Numbered from the stretch's first letter, positions 1 through 7,529 are shown. The stretch is 12,770 nt of DNA from JBMCLJ01 sp048615375 (GCA_048615375.1 JBMCLJ010000038.1:1-12770), one strand, 5' to 3'. Numbers and translations are program-made. The notes: generated from the sequence alone by a model not told the origin.

Positions 1-3
1 GTC

Positions 4-9
4 TATAAT
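4..9 (+). promoter_or_regulatory. -10 box of polA (leaderless geometry)
   Basis: A perfect TATAAT ends six bases before the polA ATG. Transcription normally starts about six to seven bases after the -10 hexamer, so the first transcribed base would be at or next to the A of the start codon. Only three bases lie upstream in the window, so the -35 region cannot be seen. Confidence 0.55.
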
Positions 10-15
10 ATTTAC

Positions 16-2580
16 ATGGCAGGAAAATTGCTTGTTATTGATACTTTTGGGCTCATATTCAGAGCGTACCATGCTTACCCTATGCTTACTACAAGCGAAG
101 GTAAACCCACTAACGCAGTATTCGGATTTTTACAGATGTTGCTTACTATCCTGGGGCGGTATGAACCGGATTACCTTGTATGCGGATTAGAATCAGAGAC
201 GCCTACCTTCAGGCATAAGCTCGCTGCAGACTATAAAGCAAATCGTAAGGAAGCTGATCCTGAAATGAAAGTACAGATTCAGGATGTGATTGCAATACTT
301 TCTACCCTTAATGTAGCGACCATCCAGAAAAATGGCTTTGAAGCCGATGATGTTATCGGTAGTTTTGTTGTACAGCATTGTGACTATTTTGATCAAGTTC
401 AGATACTTACCGGAGATAGGGATCTTTTCCAATTACTTTCTGAGAAATCACATGTTTTAATGCCAGGCAGGCGGTTCTCAGATATTACTGAATATGACTG
501 TCAGGCCTTTGAACAAAAGTACAATCTCAGTTTGGATGATTTTGTACTTTACAAATCTATGATTGGTGATTCTTCAGATAATATCAAGGGCATTCCGGGT
601 GTAGGACCTAAAACTGCTGAAAAAATTGTTAACAAGTATCATTCCATAGACTCGATACTGGCTAACCTGGACGACTTGCCTCCTCGAATAGCTGAATCCA
701 TAACAGAACACAAGGATCTCTGGCAGGGGTTTTATGATTTATGTCGTATTGATGCATCAATTGACACAGGAATAACCCCGGAGGAGACCAGGATATCGAA
801 GCTCCATATCTGGAAACTGCGGGAATTAGTTGAAAAATATGAGCTGACTTCAATGCAGACAAAAGTCACCAAGTTTGTTAGTAATTTTGAAAAAAAATTT
901 GGAAGCTTTGACTTATTCGATACAGGTCTTAGTCAAGGAAATGATATCAGAGAATTACGGTATCGGATTGTAGAACACGTAGAATTCCAAAAAAGTAGCG
1001 AAGAGGATATGCAGAACGGCAAAAATGAAACGTATGTCGCATATGTTATAACGAATAAACAGGGCTTTTTGATAGGAAATGGGGAAGAATTCATTGAGGT
1101 TAAAACACATGAAGTTTACGCTTTTCTTGTACTCCATAAAATCCGTTCCTGTATAGGATATAAGCTGAAGCCAGTACTACGTGCACTTCTGGACAATGGA
1201 GCAGAAAAACTAGATGAATACTCTTTTCTGGATGTGGATATTATGTGGCATTTGCACCGATCGGATGTTAAGTTTGACTCTATTAACGACCTTGTAAAGG
1301 AACTACAGCAAGATAGTTTTCCTGTTGTCTATACCAGTTTGATGCAAAAACTTGAAGAAACTGGAATGATTAATTTGTTTACGCTCGAACAGGAAATCCA
1401 GGTTGTACTGGCGACTATGGAATGGCACGGAGTTAAGGTAAACGGAGAGTATTTGCAGGCACTGGGGAAGAGGTATGCTGAAAAAATTGAAAAACTTAAA
1501 GAGAAAATGTTTCATTTAGTAGGATTCGAATTTAACCCAGCGTCCACAAAAGATTTAGGGCATGTATTATTTGAAGTGTTGCATTTACCTGTGATTAAAA
1601 AGACCAAGACACGCTATGCTACTGACGATCGTACTCTAAGTAAACTGGAAGGAACTAGTGATATAATCCCATTGATAAGAGACTTTAGGATGTACTCCAA
1701 GACTCTGTCCACATATGTGAATGGTTTACTCGATTGTGTAGAGTCAGATGGAAGAGTTCACTCTACTTTTAACCAGACACAGGTCGCAACAGGCAGGTTT
1801 TCTTCAACAAATCCAAATATGCAGAACCTGCCTTCAATTCCGGTAATTGGAAATGAGATACGGAAAGCATTTACTCCTGCTGACGAAGAACATGTTTTTG
1901 TGAGTTTCGACTATTCTCAGATTGATTTACGAGTGCTGGCATATGAAACACAGGATACGGAGTTGGTGAAGGCATTTAAAAAACATGAAGATATCCATCA
2001 AGCAACTGATCGTAGAATCTTTGGCAAAAATGATATCTCAAAAGATGAGCGAAGTTTCGCCAAAACAGTGAATTTTGGGATCGTGTATGGAATGGAGCCG
2101 TATGGATTATCACAGTCTTTACAGATATCCCAGCAAGAAGCAAAAGAATTTATTGAAAAATACCTTGATACGTTTAAAGGTGTTCGTGAGTACTTTGATA
2201 AAATTACCCATGTACTTGATACCCTTGGATATGTGAGTACATTTATGGGAAGAAAGAGGTACTTTAACTCATGGAAGTATCTTTCAGGTATACAAAAAAG
2301 AGCTTTATTTCGTGAAGCAATAAATATGCCTATTCAAGGAGGTACATCAGAAATTATGAAATTGGCAATGAGCAAAGCACATCAGTATCTGAAAAACCAT
2401 AATGAAGTGGGTACCATTGTGCTACAGATTCATGATGAAATCATTATTGAACTACACAATTCTTCTCAGAATGATCAGGTAAAAGAGGATATAAAGAATA
2501 TTATGGAAACGGTCTATGACCTGGGTATACCCTTGGTTGCTTCCGTGAAGGAAGGTAAAGATTTACGCTTTACTTCGTAA
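16..2580 (+). CDS. polA: DNA polymerase I
   Basis: Family A DNA polymerase of 854 aa, with a role in Okazaki-fragment processing and repair synthesis. The N-terminal 5' nuclease (about 1-290) shows D9, FEADD (108-112), TGDRD (132-136), GDSSDN (184-189) and a helix-hairpin-helix around 190-205. The metal-ligand Asp equivalent to E. coli D63 is Glu here (E59, just before PTFRH). The middle region (about 300-470) sits where the 3'-5' exonuclease would be, but the DxE and later Asp motifs are not recognisable, so proofreading is probably absent. The polymerase domain has the GRFSS and PNMQNLP motifs, motif A DYSQIDLR (Asp at 632), an O-helix with R679, K683, F687 and Y691, and motif C HDE at 806-808. 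The length is close to that of full Pol I enzymes. The ATG at 16 has no Shine-Dalgarno, but TATAAT ends six bases before it. The 3' end overlaps the convergent isomerase gene. Confidence 0.98.
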   Translation: MAGKLLVIDTFGLIFRAYHAYPMLTTSEGKPTNAVFGFLQMLLTILGRYEPDYLVCGLESETPTFRHKLAADYKANRKEADPEMKVQIQDVIAILSTLNVATIQKNGFEADDVIGSFVVQHCDYFDQVQILTGDRDLFQLLSEKSHVLMPGRRFSDITEYDCQAFEQKYNLSLDDFVLYKSMIGDSSDNIKGIPGVGPKTAEKIVNKYHSIDSILANLDDLPPRIAESITEHKDLWQGFYDLCRIDASIDTGITPEETRISKLHIWKLRELVEKYELTSMQTKVTKFVSNFEKKFGSFDLFDTGLSQGNDIRELRYRIVEHVEFQKSSEEDMQNGKNETYVAYVITNKQGFLIGNGEEFIEVKTHEVYAFLVLHKIRSCIGYKLKPVLRALLDNGAEKLDEYSFLDVDIMWHLHRSDVKFDSINDLVKELQQDSFPVVYTSLMQKLEETGMINLFTLEQEIQVVLATMEWHGVKVNGEYLQALGKRYAEKIEKLKEKMFHLVGFEFNPASTKDLGHVLFEVLHLPVIKKTKTRYATDDRTLSKLEGTSDIIPLIRDFRMYSKTLSTYVNGLLDCVESDGRVHSTFNQTQVATGRFSSTNPNMQNLPSIPVIGNEIRKAFTPADEEHVFVSFDYSQIDLRVLAYETQDTELVKAFKKHEDIHQATDRRIFGKNDISKDERSFAKTVNFGIVYGMEPYGLSQSLQISQQEAKEFIEKYLDTFKGVREYFDKITHVLDTLGYVSTFMGRKRYFNSWKYLSGIQKRALFREAINMPIQGGTSEIMKLAMSKAHQYLKNHNEVGTIVLQIHDEIIIELHNSSQNDQVKEDIKNIMETVYDLGIPLVASVKEGKDLRFTS

Positions 2581-3481
2581 TCATATTTTTGAAAGAGTCA
2601 GGTTTCATCAGGCCTCGCTCGGTAATATATCCCCCTGTTATATAGTTCGCTGGAACCAGATCGAAAGCGGGGTTGAGGACTTCGAGTTGTTCAGGTCGTT
2701 CAGGCCATACTTCATCAGGATCCCGTTGCTCAATAGGAAGTACATTTTCAGCAGAACGTAAGTCAATCTTCATTGATTGTGTCACAACGTAAAATGGTAT
2801 CTTTGCCTCTTTCGCAGCTACTGCGATGTTTAAAGTACCTACCTTATTGACAAGATCTCCATCTACAGTGATCCCATCCGAACCCACAACGACAGCTTCA
2901 GGTGTCTCATACCGTGTATCCAGAAAAATAGAGGCTGCAGCTGAATCAACTGTGTGGAGAACACGAACGCCTGATTCTACAAGTTTAGAAGCAGTGATTC
3001 TCCCCTGGTATCGTGGCCTTGTTTCGTCATTAATGACCAGAATATTTTCATTTGACTGTGCAACGCGAATGAGTACATCTCTGGCAAGAGAAGAATGGCA
3101 GTGAGTATAGAACACGCTGAACCCTTTTAAAATGTTAAAAGCATTTACCCTGATCGTTTCATATGACTCATCAATATACGTAAAAAAATTTTCAATTCTA
3201 TCAATCATTTGTTTTTGCGCTTCCTGTACAGAGCTACACTGCTCGATATTTTTTGTGATAAACGCGGCAGCATTAACTGCAAGCGGTTCATTATCCCGTG
3301 CATGTGCAAGTTGTTTGCCATATTCTTTTGTTTGTTTGAAAAATGTGGCTAATTCGTGAGGTTTGGCCTCAGAAATATACTCAAGGAGTGTCTTTGCGAC
3401 TGTTTTTGCAATATTGGTGTTCCCCTGAACTTTGAGGGATGTTATATCATCAATAACTTTTTGAATTTCTTTTTCTGTCAT
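2570..3481 (-). CDS. Ribose-1,5-bisphosphate isomerase (eIF2B-related family)
   Basis: A 303-aa protein of the eIF2B/methylthioribose-1-phosphate isomerase-like superfamily. The archaeal member converts ribose 1,5-bisphosphate to ribulose 1,5-bisphosphate, the RuBisCO substrate. The sequence shows a helical N-terminal half (1-110) and a Rossmann-like C-terminal half. The catalytic Cys is in THCHSS (C128) and the catalytic Asp in GSDGI (D202), followed by the NKVGT motif typical of the family. The C-terminus is short and ends in a YITERG-like segment also typical of the family. It lies 27 bp downstream of AMP phosphorylase on the same strand with no visible ribosome-binding site, so the two are probably co-transcribed and act in consecutive steps. 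An eIF2B-type regulatory subunit or methylthioribose-1-phosphate isomerase is less likely given the neighbour and the C/D pair. Its last 11 bases overlap the end of polA. Confidence 0.92.
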   Translation of the reverse strand: MTEKEIQKVIDDITSLKVQGNTNIAKTVAKTLLEYISEAKPHELATFFKQTKEYGKQLAHARDNEPLAVNAAAFITKNIEQCSSVQEAQKQMIDRIENFFTYIDESYETIRVNAFNILKGFSVFYTHCHSSLARDVLIRVAQSNENILVINDETRPRYQGRITASKLVESGVRVLHTVDSAAASIFLDTRYETPEAVVVGSDGITVDGDLVNKVGTLNIAVAAKEAKIPFYVVTQSMKIDLRSAENVLPIEQRDPDEVWPERPEQLEVLNPAFDLVPANYITGGYITERGLMKPDSFKNMITK

Positions 3482-3508
3482 ATAAAGTATGTTATTACAA
3501 GAAACACT

Positions 3509-5005
3509 TTATGAAATTATTATCTGCTTAATCTCTAAAATTTTCATTGCCAGATCAAGACGTGATTCAGATGTTGTATACAGTGTAAAGAGTTTTTCAT
3601 CTTTTTTGAACTTTTCGCCAATCTGCTTATGGAGATACATTCCTGCTTTTTTTAAATGAGGTGTACCCAGCGCGTGAGTGACTTCCTTGATAACACTATT
3701 GTCAATGTCAGATACCATACCATCACTATCAGCCTTGAATTCATGGGTTATATCTCCAATTGGAATATCTTTTGGTGTTATATCCGGATTTCCACCTTGT
3801 GCCTCAATGATTTTTTGGAATTTTTTATAAGCTCGTCCAGAGGTAAGTTCTTTGTGAGCTACCTGGTATCCTTTACCAGGCTTTGCCTCCCCGGCAAGTT
3901 CTAGTAGTTCTCCAGCCATATTAATTGCGGTGTCCTCTAGAGGTACGTAACGGTCTTTATCCTGTCTTAGAATGTGTAATATATCCCTGGCTTCAAGGTT
4001 TGGTCCAATTCCCCTTCCATCCGGTCCAATAGCCTGGCGCGTTAATACCTTGACTTTAATACCGAATTTTTCTGAGAGCTGTTCAAATTTCTCGCGTATA
4101 ACCTGTACGTCTTCCGGATTCTGGACTTTTGTATCAGGTCCATAAGGGATATCAAGGATGTAATGTGTTAACCCCATCGCTACTTTTTTTGCGAGTATGC
4201 TTACGATGAACTTATCATAGAGCTCGATACCAAGTGGTTTTTCGATTTCAATGAGTGCTTCATCTGCGGGAGCCATGTCAAGCCCACCTCCCCATACCAT
4301 ACAAGCGTTATTCTTCCTGATTAATTCTTCGATTTCTTCAAGTGAAAACTCCATATTACAAAATACTTCCATTACATCAGTAGTACCCGCTGGGGCGGTG
4401 ATGGCCCGGGTAGAAGTATTCGGTACAACCAGTCCTTTTGAAGCGATAATGCTAATGATTATTGGGGTAATCCCCTTGCCCGCTAAACCACCAATGCTAT
4501 GCTTATCGATGACTTTATCATATGGCCATTTAACCACATCACCTGATTCAGCCATTGCTTTAGTGAGATAGTACAATTCCTGGTCATCAAATCCCGGATT
4601 AAAACCACATGAAGCAAAATACGTTGCTTCAATCTCTCCTAACTTGCCATTTACAATTTCATCCAGTATTAATTTGATTTCTTTGTAGTTAAGTTTATTA
4701 CGTAGTAGCTTCTTCCGTATTGCATGCAAGGATTTTGGTTGAGGGAGTAAGTCTAAACCCAACAAATCACCTTCATCGAGTTCAAAATCATTCCACATAT
4801 GAGACTCAATACCTACCTCGTAGTGGGCTACGAGGTTTTCAGTCATTTCGACTTTTACTACTTCTGACTCATTATTCTTGGGTGACTGGACTTCCAGTCG
4901 CGTACCTATCTGGATGCCTTCATCCATACCTGTTTTGAAGTTAAGCAGTACACTTTTTCGTGAACCTGAGTTGAAATCTATTTTTTTTGCTTTGAGATAG
5001 AACAT
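3509..5005 (-). CDS. deoA: AMP phosphorylase (archaeal type, DeoA-related)
   Basis: A 498-aa nucleoside phosphorylase of the thymidine/pyrimidine phosphorylase superfamily. The length and the extra N-terminal domain (about 1-90, with the run FNSGSRKSVLLNF) match archaeal AMP phosphorylase (about 500 aa) rather than bacterial thymidine phosphorylase (about 440 aa). It would split AMP (and probably CMP or UMP) with phosphate into free base and ribose 1,5-bisphosphate. Visible motifs are KHSIGGLAGK (168-177, phosphate and sugar binding), STRAITAPAGTTD (198-210, the family signature) and GGGLDMAPAD around 250. The product feeds the isomerase encoded immediately downstream. The gene follows the kinase-fold gene by 65 bp, with a weak TATACT box 20 bases before its ATG, so it may also have its own promoter. 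No Shine-Dalgarno is visible. An A8 tract lies in codons 6-8. The symbol deoA is the usual annotation, although the biochemical role differs from classical DeoA. Confidence 0.94.
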   Translation of the reverse strand: MFYLKAKKIDFNSGSRKSVLLNFKTGMDEGIQIGTRLEVQSPKNNESEVVKVEMTENLVAHYEVGIESHMWNDFELDEGDLLGLDLLPQPKSLHAIRKKLLRNKLNYKEIKLILDEIVNGKLGEIEATYFASCGFNPGFDDQELYYLTKAMAESGDVVKWPYDKVIDKHSIGGLAGKGITPIIISIIASKGLVVPNTSTRAITAPAGTTDVMEVFCNMEFSLEEIEELIRKNNACMVWGGGLDMAPADEALIEIEKPLGIELYDKFIVSILAKKVAMGLTHYILDIPYGPDTKVQNPEDVQVIREKFEQLSEKFGIKVKVLTRQAIGPDGRGIGPNLEARDILHILRQDKDRYVPLEDTAINMAGELLELAGEAKPGKGYQVAHKELTSGRAYKKFQKIIEAQGGNPDITPKDIPIGDITHEFKADSDGMVSDIDNSVIKEVTHALGTPHLKKAGMYLHKQIGEKFKKDEKLFTLYTTSESRLDLAMKILEIKQIIIS

Positions 5006-5025
5006 GGACAGTCAATTCTTATTCA

Positions 5026-5031
5026 AGTATA
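5026..5031 (-). promoter_or_regulatory. Possible -10 box before AMP phosphorylase
   Basis: TATACT on the minus strand lies 20 bases before the phosphorylase ATG, within the 65-bp gap after the kinase-fold gene. No good -35 or TGn extension accompanies it, so an internal promoter is only possible. Confidence 0.25.
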
Positions 5032-5070
5032 CAATAGAATATTTGTACAATATTCGCAAATATCTGTTAA

Positions 5071-6063
5071 TTATAATTTGTCGACATATTTTGCAAGATT
5101 ATTGCTCATTGAATCGATAATTAAATCAGAAATACCAATTCCACGCTGATGAATATCTTTGTCCCAGAGCCATCTTGTATCAATAAATGTGACATGTGAT
5201 GAATCAGGATTAACAAAAATATTACCAGTCTTTGAGAACCACTCATTAATATTTTGCAATAAACCTTCCGGGCGGGAGTCAATTACCTTGCTTTCGTGAT
5301 ATGCCATATACATGGAGAGGAGAATGAAAAATATTAAACGGGAAAGTAACTCTTTATTCTCAAATAATTCATTATCAGTCATCTTACCGAGCGGAATACC
5401 TTCGACATGATCCTGGACAATATAAAAATTCTCTCTTTTCGTTGTAATCCTGCGGAAGTATTTTTTAATTCCAGATGATATGGAAAGTATCAGATATTCC
5501 TGTGGAAGAAAATTATACGTGTAATATTCATCACGATGTAAAATTGCCTTGATTTTATGATAGTTCTTAAATGTCTTTACACTTTGTAAAATAAGCTCTG
5601 CAAAGTTATTTTCTGAATAAATAGAAGTAAATAGATCCTGCCTGACATGTCGTTGGAAGTGCAGCATGTCAGGCTCGTATGCCGCAACGCTATGCTCTCC
5701 TTCTTCATCGAACAGTCCAAAGTATTTTGCAATCAATACATATTCCTCAAACTGTAAAAGCGCCGCTTCATGACTTGGCATGAGGCTCTTGTTAAATAAT
5801 CCCCAAAACCAGGAAACAACTCTCCGTGGGACTGGTAGCCTGAATTTACGGGTGATTGGATAGTCCAGGTCATATCGTCCTTCCTTGATAATCCAGCTTC
5901 GGTCACCAATGGTCACGTTATAAACTTTATTGAATATCCCTTCCCCGATCAACTCTACTTTGTCGAAGGGAAGTGAAAGTGGAGAGGTGTCCGTATAAAC
6001 AAGTTTCTCACGATCACTCACGGAATTACTTTTTAAGTATTCCAGGAACTCTTGTTGCGTCAT
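5071..6063 (-). CDS. Protein-kinase-fold protein, catalytic Asp apparently missing
   Basis: A 330-aa protein with no signal peptide or convincing membrane segment. Kinase-fold landmarks appear in order: a glycine-rich loop GEGIFNKVY (40-48), the beta-3 lysine in WIIKEG (K60), a possible helix-C Glu (E99), a hinge-like segment IVQDHVEGIPLG (215-226), a GNIFV segment with the metal-binding Asn (N281), and FIDT with the DFG-equivalent Asp (D295). Five residues before N281, where kinases and aminoglycoside phosphotransferase-like proteins carry the catalytic Asp, there is Phe (F276). It may therefore be a pseudokinase or use altered chemistry. The family is not otherwise recognised. It is the first gene of a leftward unit with AMP phosphorylase and ribose-1,5-bisphosphate isomerase, which allows a link to that pathway but does not prove one. 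The ATG is supported by an extended -10 promoter 11 bases upstream. Confidence 0.85.
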   Translation of the reverse strand: MTQQEFLEYLKSNSVSDREKLVYTDTSPLSLPFDKVELIGEGIFNKVYNVTIGDRSWIIKEGRYDLDYPITRKFRLPVPRRVVSWFWGLFNKSLMPSHEAALLQFEEYVLIAKYFGLFDEEGEHSVAAYEPDMLHFQRHVRQDLFTSIYSENNFAELILQSVKTFKNYHKIKAILHRDEYYTYNFLPQEYLILSISSGIKKYFRRITTKRENFYIVQDHVEGIPLGKMTDNELFENKELLSRLIFFILLSMYMAYHESKVIDSRPEGLLQNINEWFSKTGNIFVNPDSSHVTFIDTRWLWDKDIHQRGIGISDLIIDSMSNNLAKYVDKL

Positions 6064-6074
6064 GAATTGTATGC

Positions 6075-6083
6075 ATTATACCA
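6075..6083 (-). promoter_or_regulatory. Extended -10 promoter of the kinase/AMP-pathway unit
   Basis: On the minus strand the sequence reads TGG followed by a perfect TATAAT, an extended -10 element. It ends 11 bases before the kinase-fold ATG, giving a predicted leader of about five bases. The -35 region is poor, as is common for extended -10 promoters. Confidence 0.65.
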
Positions 6084-6121
6084 CTTTTGTTCTGAACTTT
6101 GGAAATAGCGTACAGGCTGAT

Positions 6122-6146
6122 TACGGATAGATCAGTCTATGTCGTA
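6122..6146. repeat. Imperfect inverted repeat in the divergent intergenic region
   Basis: TACG (6122-6125) pairs with CGTA (6143-6146), and ATAGA (6127-6131) pairs with TCTAT (6136-6140). The loop is TCAG, with a small internal bulge. The repeat lies between the leftward kinase promoter and the rightward signals, so it could be a protein-binding site or a small RNA hairpin. No T-tract follows it, so it does not look like a terminator. Confidence 0.4.
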
Positions 6147-6179
6147 CGGTATGTTGAAGCCTGAGTTCTAAAACTAACT

Positions 6180-6221
6180 GCGACGGTTACAATATTTTGT
6201 GAACAAACAAATAACCGCCGC
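6180..6221. repeat. Ten-base inverted repeat around a start-codon region
   Basis: The ten bases at 6180-6189 are the reverse complement of 6212-6221 except for one mismatch, with a 22-base spacer. The spacer contains most of a TACAAT hexamer (6188-6193, overlapping the left arm) and the GTG at 6199 that opens the transposase-like fragment. It could be an operator, a remnant of a transposon end, or an RNA hairpin over a start codon. Confidence 0.45.
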
Positions 6222-6318
6222 GGACAGAAAAGTTGTAGAAACTTTACTGTCAGAGAATTATAAACCATCGTTCATAGCAAAAACACTAAGGAAACATAAA
6301 TCAACAATCTGGTGGGAA
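6199..6318 (+). pseudogene. Fragment resembling the IS30-family transposase N-terminal HTH
   Basis: From a GTG at 6199 the frame encodes about 40 residues resembling the helix-turn-helix that opens IS30-family transposases: an ITAADRK start (compare LTLEER), then LLSENYKPSFIAKTL, then KHKSTIWWE, where the family usually has a segment like RSxSTISRE. The frame stays open to 6438, but beyond about 6318 it shows no transposase features and overlaps the start of the peptidase gene. No catalytic DDE portion is present. TACAAT lies five bases before the GTG. I read it as a decayed transposase end or a domesticated short HTH peptide. The two tryptophans replacing the usual polar residues suggest decay. 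Recognition is by eye only. Confidence 0.4.
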
Positions 6319-6340
6319 GGATGTGTCAGATCAGATAATG

Positions 6341-6349
6341 TGGTACAAT
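6341..6349 (+). promoter_or_regulatory. Extended -10 promoter of the SppA-like gene
   Basis: TGG followed by TACAAT forms an extended -10 element. Transcription would begin near 6356, downstream of an in-frame ATG at 6323 but upstream of the ATG at 6368. This favours 6368 as the start of the peptidase. No convincing -35 is seen. Confidence 0.6.
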
Positions 6350-6367
6350 CAAAGAGAAGTAATAGAC

Positions 6368-7513
6368 ATGTCCACACAACAACCAATCGAACAAACAAAT
6401 GCAAATTCTCCTGCACCGCAGCGCATCATGTATACTAAACCAAAAAAGAGTAGCACCTGGATCAAGGTGCTGGCTGGGCTAGGAGTAGTGTTTCTGCCTT
6501 TTGTTTGTACCTGCGTAATTGGACTGGTAGTGATAGGCAGTTTTTCGACTGCTATTGAGTCTACAGCCGCATACGATACAACTATACTCGAAGAAAGGAT
6601 ACTGACTACCGGGAATACAGGTGCATCTGAGACCAGGAATATCGCAGTGATCAACATTTCAGGTCCAGTAACCTACTCTATACCTGGCAGTACTGGTGAT
6701 TTAGGAGCCAGTTCAAATACTATCATCAGTCAATTGGAGCGGGCAAAAGATGATGAGAAAATTGACGTCGTACTGCTCAGGTTTAACACACCAGGTGGTG
6801 AGGTGTCTGCAGCCGAACCAATCTGTCGATCTATTCAAGAGCTGCACGCAGAAAAACCTGTTTACTCATTCATTGACACTATGGGCGCTTCACTCGGATA
6901 CTTGTTACCTAATTGCAGCCAGTATATTTATTCCAGGCCGTCAGCAATTACTGGAAGTATAGGAGTTATTCTCCAGGCCATAGACTTTTTAGGGATTTTA
7001 GAGAACATTGGCGGACAGGTGATATACATCACTAATTCAGAAGGCGAATTTAAATCTGGAGAAGAGATATTTGATAAAAACTCACAAACATACAATACTT
7101 ACCAGGAAATTCTGGATGAAACATATAATTACTTTGTAGATGTCGTTGTTGAAGGAAGGGAAATGGCTGTTGCGAATTTCACTCGCGAAGATCTGCTTCC
7201 GTATGCAGACGGAAGAATTTTATCAGGTAAGCAAGCTTTAGAGGTAAAGCTTGTTGATGAGCTCGGTCAGTTTGAGGATGTCATAGCTTCAATTATTCAG
7301 AAGGAATCAGTGTTACAAGGAACAAAGGTTAATGTCATGGAGTACGTTATTCCTGTTAATCCTTTTGCCGATCTGTTTCGTGGTCTGCAGGGAACTCTTG
7401 AATCAACAGATTTGGAAGTCCAACAAGAAAAGTACAGTGGTTTCAAGCTGCATATGAGAAGTGATATGGTTTCCTTTGACCAGGTACAAAGGCAACGTTC
7501 AAAGGAACAGTAA
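6368..7513 (+). CDS. sppA: Signal peptide peptidase SppA-like, S49 family
   Basis: A membrane-anchored serine protease of 381 aa, the size of single-domain (Bacillus/archaeal type) SppA. A cytoplasmic N-terminus (1-30) precedes one membrane segment (about 31-58). The protease domain then shows FNTPGGEVSAAE (139-150), the nucleophile in MGASLGYLLP (S175), the TGSIGV strand (195-200) and the general-base Lys in GEFKSGEEIFD (K229). These form the Ser-Lys dyad of S49 enzymes. It probably degrades leftover signal peptides or other membrane peptides at the outer face of the cytoplasmic membrane. I chose the ATG at 6368 because an extended -10 lies at 6341-6349; an upstream in-frame ATG at 6323 would lie before that promoter. 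The next gene, a PBP, follows closely or overlaps, which suggests an envelope-related unit. The C-terminal tail after about 350 is poorly conserved. Confidence 0.92.
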   Translation: MSTQQPIEQTNANSPAPQRIMYTKPKKSSTWIKVLAGLGVVFLPFVCTCVIGLVVIGSFSTAIESTAAYDTTILEERILTTGNTGASETRNIAVINISGPVTYSIPGSTGDLGASSNTIISQLERAKDDEKIDVVLLRFNTPGGEVSAAEPICRSIQELHAEKPVYSFIDTMGASLGYLLPNCSQYIYSRPSAITGSIGVILQAIDFLGILENIGGQVIYITNSEGEFKSGEEIFDKNSQTYNTYQEILDETYNYFVDVVVEGREMAVANFTREDLLPYADGRILSGKQALEVKLVDELGQFEDVIASIIQKESVLQGTKVNVMEYVIPVNPFADLFRGLQGTLESTDLEVQQEKYSGFKLHMRSDMVSFDQVQRQRSKEQ

Positions 7514-7517
7514 GTTT

Positions 7518-7523
7518 TACACT
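7518..7523 (+). promoter_or_regulatory. Possible -10 box immediately before the PBP GTG
   Basis: TACACT ends six bases before the GTG at 7530, the same spacing as TATAAT to ATG at polA. If it is used, it would give a leaderless PBP transcript independent of the peptidase promoter. The -35 region is weak. Confidence 0.4.
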
Positions 7524-7529
7524 AAAATT

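Noticed and set aside
193..432. Open frame on the minus strand inside polA (79 codons)
   Set aside because: It lies wholly within a strongly conserved gene on the other strand and shows no domain or start signal. The same applies to the other antisense frames within large genes.
890..897. A8 tract in polA (another at 4981-4988 in AMP phosphorylase) as a slippage switch
   Set aside because: Single A8 runs are expected in an AT-leaning genome, and both frames are intact with no alternative product to gain.
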